A stretch of 64,000 bases of DNA from Lucinisca nassula. Taxonomy: Eukaryota > Mollusca > Bivalvia > Lucinida > Lucinidae. The notes under the pieces were generated by a model. The model worked only from the letters and a program-made list of their open reading frames with translations. It was not told the DNA's origin and did not search any database. Within the stretch, counting starts at the first letter, position 1; the number at the start of each line of letters is the position of its first letter. A program made the position numbers and the translations under genes. The stretch covers positions 151,083,900 to 151,147,899 of the forward strand of contig OY757013.1 of the NCBI GenBank assembly GCA_963580285.1, written 5' to 3'. This document shows, piece after piece, positions 54,995 to 64,000 of this stretch.

Positions 54995-57175
54995 GATGAC
55001 ATCTGATGCGCATGATCATTGTACAGCGTCTGGTCTGGGTCTGTGCTGTCGCATGTGCTGTCTACAACCCTGTAGACCCTGATCAGATGCATTATAATAA
55101 TTGTCTGGGCTCTGATCCTGATCTGCACTGTTTGCACCTTTGTGTTCTGTCTGTTGTCATACAGACAGATGGGTGGATGACGCCAGGCTGATAGCTACTG
55201 GTCTGGGTATGTGCCGTCGCATGTGCTGTCTACAACCCTGTAGACCCTGATCAGACGCCTTATAATAATTTTCTGGCTCGGATCCCGACCTGCATTTTGC
55301 ACCTAGGTGTTCTGTCTATAGTCATACAGACAGACGGATGGATGATGCCAGGCTGATCGCTATATCCCCCGAACATGTTCAGACTAGGGATAAAAAAATA
55401 CCCCACCGTCGGCGATAAGTCCCTGGTCAGACGCCGCATTATCGTTGTGCAGCGTCTTGTCCAGGTCTGCACCGACCCATATGCCGTCTACAAACCTGTA
55501 GACCCCCATCAGACGCCGTTTAATAATTGTACAGGTCTGATTCGAATCTGCATTGCTTGCATCTGTCTGTTGTGTTTACGGACGGACATGTGAATGGACG
55601 CCAGACTCATGATTTTGTTTGCAGATGGACGGACGGACGCCAGGCTGATTGTTATATCCCCGAACCTATTTGGTCAGGGGATAAAAAATAAAACTCACCG
55701 TCGGCGGTCAGACCATGAATAGACGTCGCAATATCATTGTACAGCGTCTGGTCTGGGTCTGTGCCGTTGCATATGCAGTCTACAAACCTGTAGACCCTAT
55801 CCAGACGCCGCATCATCATTGTGAGGCGTCTAATTCAAATCTGCACTGTTTGCACCTTTGTGTTCTGTCTATTGTTATACAGACAATTGGGTGGCTGATC
55901 GCTATATCCCGCGAAAATGTTCAGACTAGGGATAAAAATCACCACCGCTGGTGATCAGTCCCTGATCAGACGACACATTATCGTTGTGCAGCGTCTTGTC
56001 TGGGTCTGCGCCGACCCATATGTCGTCTACAAACCTGTAGACCCTCATCAGACGCCGTTTAATAATTGTACAGGGTCTGATTCGAACCTGCATTGCTTGC
56101 ATCTGTCTGTTGTGTCTACGGACGGACGGACATGTGAACAGACGGACGGATCGACGGACGCCAGGCTGATTGTTTTATCCCCGAGCCTATTTGGTCAGGG
56201 GATAAAAATAAAACGCACCGTCGGCGGTCGGACCATGATCAGACGTCGTATGATCACTGTACAGCATCTGCTCTGGGTCTGTGCCGTCGCATATGCCGTC
56301 TACAAACCTGTAGACCCTATCCAGACGCCGTATAATAATTGTATGGCGTCTAATTCAAATCTGCACTGTTTGCACCTTTGTGTTCTGTCTTTTGTTATAC
56401 AGACGGTTAGGTGGATGACGCCACGCTGATCGCCATATCCCCCGTACCTGTTCAGACTAGGGTTAAAAAACACCACTGTCGGCGATAAGACCCTGATCAG
56501 ATGCTGCATTGTCGTTGCGCAACGTCTTGTCTGGGTCTGCGCCGTCTCAGATACCGTCTACAAACCTGTAGACCATCATCAGACGCTGTTTAATAATTGT
56601 ACATCTGATCCGGATCTGCATTGTTTTCATGTTTGTTGCGTCTACGGACGAACATTTGAACGGACGCCACTCATAATTTTGTGTCTACGATCGGGCGAAT
56701 GAACGGACGCCAGGCTCCGAACCTGTTCAGACTAGGGATAAAAAACACCACCGTCGGCGATAAGACCCTGATCAGACGCCGCATTACCGTTGCGCAGGGT
56801 CTTGTCTGGGTCTGCGCCGTCTCAGATGCCTTCTTCCAACATGTAGACCCTCGTCAGACGCCGTTCAATAATAGTACGGCGTCTGATCCAGATCTGCATT
56901 GTTTGCATCTGTCTGTTGTGTCTACGGACGGACGGACATTTGGACGGTTGCTATATCCTCCATACCTATTCGGTCGCGGAAAATAAAATAAAATGAACCG
57001 TCGGCGGTTGGAGCTGAAACAGACGTCGCGGCGATAATTGTGGAGCGTCTGATCCGGGTGCCGTAGCATTATAAGGTCCAAAAACCTGAAGACCCTGATC
57101 AGGTGCCGCTTATAATTGCATGTGTCTGTCTGTAAAGTGTCGGCGGTGAGACCCTGATCAGACGTCGCAATTTTT
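54995..57175. repeat. Satellite array, about 270-bp units alternating in two types
   Basis: About eight units. Each has TAGACCCTGATCAGACGCCG, CTGCACTGTTTGCACC, a (ACGGACGG)n-like stretch, CGCCAGGCTGATCGC and GGGATAAAAA. Type A has ACCACCGTCGGCGATAAG (about 55385, 55928, 56462, 56737). Type B has CACCGTCGGCGGTCAGACC (about 55690, 56210, 56990). A and B mostly alternate, giving a dimer of about 535 bp. Short ORFs across it are by-products of the repeat. Confidence 0.75.
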
Positions 57176-57947
57176 TTTTTTTTGTTGTAGAAATTAATAT
57201 TCATTAAAGGGGCTGAAACTATTGACCAATGAAAGGCCTTCTACCCATCTGTGGGTTTTATTGCCCTTCCGATGACCACCTGGGTACACTTTTGGGTACC
57301 GTTACGTAATTTATTGCGGCTCAATGCTCGGCAAATCGGGTGGCATCCGTTGTATAAACATTCCTAGGGTATCATAATCCCCAATTAACTAATTATCTTG
57401 GACCATAAATCCCTTGAAGCTCACTGATTATACAGCGCTAATTGTCTCTACATAAATCATGCAAATCATGCGCGACCGACACACAAATATTGCGTCATTC
57501 AGTAACTCAACCCAGTAATTTTCCATTACGGTCAGGCAAGGTCATCGTGATTCACTAGAAGAAACCCCTGGTGTGTTTGGTTGCAAATTACACAAAAACT
57601 TTGTATAGAAACATATTTGTTTTTTTTTCGCAAATATTGTTGGCAAAAGACCAAACTTAACATTAATAAACATCCGGCGTTTTTATATTTAGGAAAAAGG
57701 TAAAAATAACGCGATTGATTAAGAGACACGGGCAAACACGTATTTGTTCAAATGGCGACACACGGGAATATACGTATCTGTACGTTAATCGATAAAGACG
57801 TAAATATACGGGTCGGAGTGGTAATGGATAGAGTCGGGAAAATACGTATCTGAGTGGTAAAGGGTTAAAACAATGGTCTACAGACTGACAGTAACAAAAG
57901 AAAATATCATACAGTAACTCTGAGAACACTCCAACTGTCTTAAAAGA
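57176..57947. other. Intronic, no gene; end of a TTAA element
   Basis: Unique-looking sequence. 57745-57870 has a run of CGTAT/ATACG motifs and ends CTGAGTGGTAAAGGGTTAA, the right end of the TTAA family seen at 51823. Confidence 0.4.
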
Positions 57948-58275
57948 TCAAATATGTTCTATAAAAGGGTTATCCTTTGGAAGCAAGGAATACACCACAG
58001 AAGTGAAAAATATAGAATGTACATGTTTTCTGGGCCAGACTAGCTAGTTTTGGCCAATTAGGCCTCATCAGTGACCCTCAGATATTTTCAAAATTCCACA
58101 ATGAAATCAATGATCCCAAAGGACAAGAAAATGTAATCTACACTATGATGTAGGGCAGGGAAACGTTTTACCGCGGCCACACATACCCACACACCAGCTA
58201 CAGTGAAGTTAAATATGTTCTATAAAAGGGTTATCCTTTGGAAGCAAGGAATACACCACAGAAGTGAAAAATATG
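57948..58275. repeat. Pair of 63-bp direct repeats around a 200-bp spacer
   Basis: AAATATGTTCTATAAAAGGG... through ...ACCACAGAAGTGAAAAATAT is present at 57948-58013 and 58211-58276, almost identical. The spacer has GCCAGACTAGCTAGTTTTGG. 62757-62855 is an inverted copy of the repeat plus part of the spacer. Confidence 0.75.
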
Positions 58276-58515
58276 GAGTTTAAAAATTTACAAAGTCTTG
58301 TTATATTTACAAAGTCTTGTTATATTGTAAATTCTAGCATATTTTCTTAAAAGTCACAAGGCGTCTCATTTAGTGTCTCTTTAAACCTGTAGATAACTCA
58401 AACTGGTTCACATCAGACAGCACTGAGTATATGGATTACCTGCCATAGCTTTTGATTTCTCTTTCGCCATGTCCTTCTCACCAAGAGATTTAATAAGGAT
58501 GATAAGCATGACAAG

Positions 58516-58795
58516 CATCACGAAAACACGCATTTATAATTTTGACCCCCTATAACCCCACTTTTATATAGTAAAACTGGGGTTTGCAAGGGTATACATT
58601 ATTTTCCTTATTCCTGCTTTAAGACATAGGTTGTGGGTACTCGTTAGAACCGCCTCAGCGAGGCGGTTCTAACGAGTACCCACAACCTATGTTTCAAGCA
58701 GAAATAAGGAAAATATCACATTTTTTTCTTCAGAAAATTTTCATTTTTTTGTGGTAAACTTTTCAATACATTTAGATAGGCGTGTTTTCGTAATG
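58516..58795. mobile_element. Foldback MITE, full length
   Basis: CATCACGAAAACACGCATTT ... GATAGGCGTGTTTTCGTAATG. The central palindrome is TGTGGGTACTCGTTAGAACC and its complement around AGCGAGG. Pair of 26348-26630. Confidence 0.82.
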
Positions 58796-59102
58796 TTTCA
58801 AACTCAGGATTTCACTGACTTGAAATTGAAGGGACAGTTTGCTTTGTAATACAAGCTGCTTTTTCTAGTTGCTTATGATGAATGTGCCTTTTGCCATGTT
58901 TAAGGCATTCACTTCTACTAAGAATTTTGGCTTGTCCTTAGACAAGTGAAATGAAAAATATGCTTGTCCTGAGTCAGACAAGTTGGACATAGAATATCCA
59001 TACCTTAAATAAGCAAAGAAAGACAAATCCAGTTTCACCATTCCATCATGAGGGTTGATTTAATTGCATAAGTTATCCAATATCCTTCTTGTGTTTCTGT
59101 AG

Positions 59103-59303
59103 GTCCAAACAGGGTCTGCACAGTGGAACCTCTAGACTGACCGGGTCATCCCCAAAGAAAGGGGTCTCTTCTTTACTAGCTGATATCCAAGGTCATGGTG
59201 TCCCTTTGACAGACGAAGAATCCATCATGTCACACATGGACGTCTTTTGTAACAGGATTAGACAACTCATAGATGTTGTAAATACTCTAGCCCAGTACAG
59301 AAA
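59103..59303 (+). CDS. DNAH5/8-like: Axonemal dynein heavy chain, exon 7
   Basis: The acceptor is TGTTTCTGTAG at 59102; the donor is AA|GTAAGT after 59303; phase 2 in and out. It reads SKQGLHSGTSRLTGSSPKKG, then VSSLLADIQGHGVPLTDEES and MSHMDVFCNRIRQLIDVVNT. The Ser/Gly/Lys-rich start continues the disordered segment of exon 6. The second half (DVFCNRIRQLIDVVNTLAQY) matches the helix at which dynein heavy chain tails normally read FxxFCxRLxKIxDMIxTxxxF. Confidence 0.85.
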
Positions 59304-59324
59304 GTAAGTATAATGAAAATGCTA

Positions 59325-59675
59325 TATTAAGACCACCTTTGGGACTGTTCAAAAGTGGTCTTTAAGACCACTTTTGAACAGACCCAAAGATTTCTCTTAC
59401 TATAGGAGACTGGATGTAATGAAGACAAAGACAGAATACCTTTCAGATATGTTTATAAAAGTTAACCCTTGTCCAGATGGATCATGATAACCCCTACCTT
59501 TTCAAACAGGGCAGATCCAGATCCGATGGCTTTTGAAAGCCACTGATCTGGATCGACACTGTTTGACATTCAGATGATGAACTTGTAGAAATGAATTACA
59601 TCATGTAATCTGATTGGTTAAAAGTCAGGAATGGGTGAGGCAAAATTGATTTATTCAATAGGGCAGCAGTAAAAA
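59325..59675. repeat. GACCAC foldback and TTAA MITE remnant
   Basis: 59330-59395: AAGACCACCTTTGGGACTGT with its complement. 59462-59670: left part of a CCCTTGTCCTGCT-family MITE (TTAACCCTTGTCC), core GATCCGATGGC / GCCACTGATC, right end lost. Confidence 0.5.
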
Positions 59676-60507
59676 GAAGAATTAGTTTAATTTTAGCTGA
59701 TCTTAATAGATGAATTTTAGTGTACCTTATTTACACTAAGTATTCAGACACCTCAACTCCATATCATACTTGTTTTAAAATTTGAACAAGTACAATTTAC
59801 TACCTGATGTTGTGTCAAAGAATAGCAGGATAAGTGGCAAACTGGGTAGCCCTGATGAGATGCCATGTTCTGCGGCATCTCATCTTGGTCTATATTGTTT
59901 GCTTGGGCCTGTCTGTCCGAATATGTGGGTAAATATGGCAGTTTGTGAAGCTTAAACATCGTAACTCAGAAATACACAAAATTGGAAATCTAATCATGAA
60001 ACAGAAACTCTTTAATACTGTTAAGTTGATGCACAGTAGAAAGAACATGCTTTTTTTTTGTCACACCTGTGTTAAGAAGTTTGAGATATAGAGGTCGGTT
60101 TTCTGTCCATTCATTTGTTTGTTTGCTTATTTGATTGTTATCCAGTCATCAATGTTGCCTCAAATTTAGCATATGTTCAAGTCAGATTTCACCTTCACAG
60201 GTGTTACATAGCTTCACAGAATTCTTGCTAATATCTTTCTCATTTTTTAAAAGTCTTTTTGGTTACATAAAATTATTTTTTTGAAAAGTTGCTACAGTCT
60301 GAAGGAAGAATCTCCATTTTAGAATAAGACTTTGTATTACAATATAAAAATGTACATGTATATTATTATTGTTTTTTTTAAATTGCTTAGCAAGCAAAAG
60401 CAACTTAGGAGCTGGTGAATGCCTAGTTAAAGTTCAGTCCCTTTATAATGCTACTGTTGGGACTTGTACAAAATTCTGTGTTATAATGAGTACCATACTA
60501 GAGTTTA

Positions 60508-60720
60508 TAGTAAAATAAATTACCTATATTAAGACCACATTTGGGACTGTTGGAAAGTTGTCTTTAAGACCACTTTTGAACAGTTCCAAAGGTGGTCCCT
60601 GACCAGAACACACTTTTCAGAAAACACAAAGAAAGACTAACTGCACACTTCTAAATAAGCATTTTACCAGAATTAGTCTTAATTTTAGGTGGTCATATTA
60701 GTGGAATTTCACTGAAAATA
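60508..60720. repeat. TA/GACCAC MITE remnant
   Basis: Relative of 6816-7022: TATAGTAAAATAAATTACC, TAAGACCACATTTGGGACTG and its complement, then TTTTAGGTGGTC. Confidence 0.5.
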
Positions 60721-60818
60721 TTTAGGAGGCATGACATGATAGAATTATAGGCAAAACTATGTCATAACAAGTAGTATTATAACAAATAGTATTATAACTT
60801 TGCTGTACTTCATTGCAG

Positions 60819-60946
60819 GTTAGTGAAGGCCTCTTCTGGTATTGCCAAACCTCGTAAAGAAGACCTCATCATTGACACAGAGTCGGAAGATGAGTTCAAG
60901 AAATACAGGAAACCAGACATTGATGGCATTAAACCAAAACAGACCA
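60819..60946 (+). CDS. DNAH5/8-like: Axonemal dynein heavy chain, exon 8
   Basis: The acceptor is TTCATTGCAG at 60818; the donor is CA|GTAAGT after 60946. It starts in phase 2 and ends in phase 1. It reads LVKASSGIAKPRKEDLIIDT, then ESEDEFKKYRKPDIDGIKP and KQT. It is highly charged and hydrophilic, and I do not recognise a conserved dynein block. It begins a charged insert that continues in exon 9. The assignment rests on splice phase, strand and position. Confidence 0.75.
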
Positions 60947-61004
60947 GTAAGTTGTATTATCCCTGATTGATTGATTGTATATTAGTGGGGTTTAATGACA
61001 CATC

Positions 61005-61910
61005 AACTTTTATGGGTTATTAGTTTGGTCTCTCAGAGAAAGAGAGAAAAGCGATAGTAGAGGAGATGAAAGAAAAAAATAGATGGAGAATAAAACAGAG
61101 AAACAGAAGAAATAAAAACATTCCCCTTCATCCTAACCTGCTGCAACATTCCCCTCCACCCTAACTTGCTGCAAGGACAACAGGCTTTGCCCAACTGTAA
61201 AGCCAGTATCAGTATTTTTGTCTTCCATCAGCCAGTATCAGTCGGTCGCCAAGGAAACAAAAGATAGAGGTTACCTTCACCTCACCCAACCACTCCAAGT
61301 ATTATTTTAAATGCACAACTAAATATTCCTTTTACATAAATTTATCCATTCTAAAAAGGGGTCTGCTCTAAAGGGGAATTGGAACACCTGACAGATTTTC
61401 AAAGGGAGACACCTTCCAGAACTTCCTGTTTACTTTTCTATAAGCCCTGTCCTGTTGAAAAAGGGGTCTGCTCTTAAAGGAAAGAATTTTGCTCCTCAGG
61501 AGCAATTTCTTTCTTTAAAGAGTTGACCCTTGTTGGCATGGAAGACAAAAATATTTTTGCAGGAGTTGCCTCCCATGAAGATGTATCCATTCCCCTTTGA
61601 GGAAAGAATTTGCTTCTCAGAAGTAAATTCTTTCCTTTAAGAATTGGTCCCTGTTAACAAGAATACAGAACATTTGAAAGAATTGTCTCCTCTGATGGTG
61701 CTTGTATATCCATTGGCATTTTTATATTCATGTCCTTGTCTGCCACTTGTTTCTTTCTTGGAACTGAGGTTCAAGCTGAGACCCATTTTGTCCAAAATAG
61801 AATGCTCATCAATTGTTGAAATACATTACAAAATATTTGGCGTGTCAGGTAAAGTTATTTTTACTCTCTGGTACAAGGAAAGCTATTGTAGTCACTCTGG
61901 TCATCATTCC
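61005..61910. repeat. Intron 8 with AAGGG MITE remnants
   Basis: 61373-61600 and 61595-61645 are AAGGG-family segments (AAAGGGGAATTGGAACACC; GAAAGAATTTTGCTCCTCAGG; ATTCCCCTTTGAGG). 61120-61165 has a small duplication, ACATTCCCCT-CATCCTAACCTGCTGC. Confidence 0.5.
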
Positions 61911-62122
61911 TTTTCTTGCTGAATAAATTAGTTTTGCCGCACCCATTTTTGGCTATCAGCAAGTCCAATTACTGAATGGAATGTTTTCATTTAATTTGTA
62001 AACTGATGACTAACAGTGTAGATCCAGATCAGATGACTTCTTCAGAAGTTATCTAAGAAGCCACCTGGATCTAAACTCCATGTAAAGGTAGATGCTGTCA
62101 AGTTAAGCAGGGCAAGTGTTAA
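61911..62122. mobile_element. TTAA MITE, CCCTTGTCCTGCT family, left end lost
   Basis: Contains GCTATCAGCAAGTCCAATTAC, AACAGTGTAGATCCAGATCA and AAGTTAAGCAGGGCAAGTGTTAA, the expected right end with TTAA at 62119-62122. Confidence 0.6.
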
Positions 62123-62147
62123 TATTTCTCCCAAAAGATTAATGTTT

Positions 62148-62453
62148 TTGTTTGTTCTGGAATTTAATGGCCCAGTCAACACTAATTTAGGTCATTTTTG
62201 AGCCGGTCAGTTTACCTATCCACACTTTTCCTGGGCAGGCTTATATGTAAGTGGCTAACCCGCACAGTGCACATTCTTTTGCCAGAAACTGACAGCTGCC
62301 CTTCTTGAATCGGTGGAAGGGAGAGAATGACAGTAGAAAAGATTGCATGATCAATCTCCACGAAAGAATGTTGCTGACCCCGGCAGGTATCGAACCCGCG
62401 ACCTCCTGATCGTCAGTCAGACGCACATCAGACTGAGCTACCGAGGCCGGCGG
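62148..62453 (-). repeat. tRNA-derived SINE, full length, 10-bp target duplication
   Basis: In reverse: GGCCTCGGTAGCTCAGTCTG (A box), GCGGGTTCGATACCTGCC (B box), CACCGATTCAAGAAGGGCAG, then GTGTTGACTGGGCCATTAAA and a CAAACAAAAAC end. It is flanked by ATTAATGTTT at 62138-62147 and 62454-62463. This is the reference copy for the family split at 27748/30121. Confidence 0.88.
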
Positions 62454-62461
62454 ATTAATGT

Positions 62462-62657
62462 TTAACCCTTATCCTGCTGAACACAGTAACTTCATAAGTG
62501 TGGTGTAGATCCAGATCAGCTGGCATACATAGAAGCCATCTGATCAGGATCTACACTGTTTGCCATGTTTTAACAAATACATTATATTAAGTAATTTGAT
62601 TGGTTGATAGTCAGAAATGGGTGTGGCAAGTCAATTATGCAGCGGGATAAGGGTTAA
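62462..62657. mobile_element. TTAA MITE, CCCTTGTCCTGCT family
   Basis: TTAACCCTTATCCTGCTGA ... GCAGCGGGATAAGGGTTAA, with TTAA at both ends. Core GATCAGCTGGC / GCCATCTGATC. Confidence 0.82.
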
Positions 62658-62933
62658 TAGATCATCAGTAATTTGAAAAAGCTGATCACGGACAACAAAG
62701 ATTTAGTTAAGTCCAACCACTATGGAACATGTCTCACACCAGACTTTAATTGGCCGAAACTAGCTAGTTTGGCCCAGAAAACATGTACACTTCATATTTT
62801 TCAGTTCTGTGGTGTATTCCTTGCTTCCAAAGGATAACCCTTTTATAGAACATATTTATTCATTTTTTGTACAATTTATTCACAAATCTTTTAAATCTTA
62901 CTGATCATTTTGTATACATGTATTTTCTTGCAG

Positions 62934-63167
62934 TTGAATTTGAAGATGAAGACCCTGAACTAGCTGCAATCAATGTGAAGATCACATCTCCTGACAGAAT
63001 GTTAAGAGCTATACAAGAAGACGAGGAGGCTGCAGAGGAAGGGGATGGTGAGGATGTGGAACAGCATGAAGAGAAGAAAACAATGTATACGCGTGAACAG
63101 GGTGATGAGGCTTTTGATGTGACCAGCAATAACCAGGGACTCTCAGAGGAAGAACTGGCTATTCTTA
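62934..63167 (+). CDS. DNAH5/8-like: Axonemal dynein heavy chain, exon 9 (last in window)
   Basis: The acceptor is TATTTTCTTGCAG at 62933; the donor is TTA|GTAAGT after 63167; phase 1 in and out. It reads EFEDEDPELAAINVKITSPD, then RMLRAIQEDEEAAEEGDGED and VEQHEEKKTMYTREQGDEAF, ending GLSEEELAIL. It is strongly acidic (EDEEAAEEGDGED). Together with exon 8 this makes an insert of about 110-120 residues that I do not recall in vertebrate DNAH5/DNAH8. The coding sequence continues outside the window: there is no stop and the donor is good. Confidence 0.85.
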
Positions 63168-63471
63168 GTAAGTATAAATTAGTTATTTTACCATAAAAAT
63201 ACTATTAAATGCTCGGGCATTTATTAGAATCATTACCTTTAATGCGGAGTGGGGTGGGCATTTGTTAGTGGCTAGAGTTCCTAGAAAAGTTCATGTTTTC
63301 TAGTGCAGTATTTTCTTGTGCATATTTGAAACTACATTGCACCCAAGATTTAACATTAATAACAGTGCACAAAACTGGGTTCAGATGCTCAAAATTTCCC
63401 AAATAAGATCAGAATTGTTTCTGGTGATAGTTCAAATGACATTGATATTAGCAATATTGAACAATCATGGC

Positions 63472-63720
63472 CTCCACCCATCAGGGCTTGAAGAAATAGA
63501 TTGGCTGCAAGATGCTTCCATGCAGAGCTGAAACCAACTGCACCTGCGTAATGGTAAACCGCTTGGAGGATCTTAGCCTGTCCAGGCAAAGTGGCATTGG
63601 GCAGCAGGGCTTGATGTGTCATTTCATCTCAATTTCAGGTAAAAGTCCCACAAAATTGGAAACAGTGTCTCCAAAATGACCTTAATAGTTTTGACGGGGA
63701 TGTTTAACCTCAAACAAACA
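63472..63720 (+). repeat. SINE-like repeat with CAAA end
   Basis: CATCAGGGCTTGAAGAAATA, GATGCTTCCATGCAGAGCTG, AAAAGTCCCACAAAATTGGA and ACCTCAAACAAACAAAGC. Internal deletion near 63595. Confidence 0.6.
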
Positions 63721-63769
63721 AAGCAAAATATTGCACAATCAAAGTTTTCATCATGTTAAGTCTGTGCAA

Positions 63770-64000
63770 TTAACACCCCCATATAGAGACAACTGGGGTT
63801 TACAGGGGTGTGTATTATTTTCCTTATTTTTGCTCCAAAACTTAGGTTGTGGGTACTCGTTAGAATCGCCTCTTTGAGGCGGTTCTAACGAGCACCCACA
63901 ACCTTTGTTAGGAGTACAAATAAGAAAAATATCACATCTTTTCATCAGAACAGTAACCATTTGGGAGATGTGAAAAACTGCACTATGTTGCACGGGTGTG
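63770..64000. mobile_element. Foldback MITE, cut by the window edge
   Basis: ACTGGGGTTTACAGGGGTG, GTGGGTACTCGTTAGAATCG and its complement, then AAATAAGAAAAATATCACA. The right terminus lies outside. Confidence 0.6.

Noticed and set aside
55715..56986. Plus-strand ORFs with repeated VQRLVWVCAVAYAVYKPVDP-type sequence
   Set aside because: Translations of the satellite; the frame breaks between units and nothing indicates expression.
62867..62933. Longer coding start upstream of exon 9
   Set aside because: The frame is open from 62867, but TTTTCTTGCAG at 62933 is a strong acceptor and gives phase continuity with exon 8.

Overview
The window is eukaryotic and most likely from a bivalve mollusc. 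It holds one multi-exon host gene with GT/AG introns up to about 11.5 kb. The introns carry repeat types that I associate with bivalve genomes: tRNA-derived SINEs, TTAA-flanked MITEs, and elements with a tandem-repeat core between short terminal hairpins. I see no bacterial operons, rRNA, CRISPR arrays or stand-alone tRNA genes. The species assignment is inference from these features, not a database match.

Layout. 1-1487: truncated Penelope-like element (PLE). 2138-6301: tyrosine-recombinase retrotransposon of the DIRS/Ngaro kind, with reverse transcriptase-RNase H, an overlapping tyrosine recombinase, and a separate SGNH-hydrolase ORF. 6300-8700: AT-rich DNA with small MITEs. 8809-14475: cluster of PLE pieces in both orientations, including one nearly complete minus-strand copy (10068-13736) broken by one nonsense codon and by an antisense PLE fragment. 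14536-17215: minus-strand non-LTR retrotransposon with a second, plus-strand non-LTR copy inserted in its coding region.

The host gene starts at 17639. Nine exons (17639-18163, 25740-25891, 37192-37365, 39628-39835, 44635-44814, 47401-47612, 59103-59303, 60819-60946, 62934-63167) join in phase to give about 671 residues of the N-terminal tail of an axonemal dynein heavy chain. It is most like the DNAH5/DNAH8 class. The gene continues past the right edge; the motor domain is outside the window. An in-frame stop upstream of the first ATG, and a possible RFX X-box about 165 bp upstream of it, mark the 5' end.

The introns are almost entirely layered repeats. There are five Helentron-like elements (23739-25625, 27887-30120, 40081-~44235, 41313-44008, 52724-54871). 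Each starts with a hairpin and has a core of tandem units of roughly 135-165 bp; the four with both ends visible finish with an inverted subterminal copy of the 5' end, a short hairpin and CTAG or CTTG. There are several TTAA-flanked MITE families, TA-flanked MITEs, foldback elements with CATCACGAAAACACGCC termini, SINEs with clear target-site duplications, and a satellite at 55-57.2 kb. In several places the nesting order can be read directly because the interrupted host repeat can be rejoined at base resolution.
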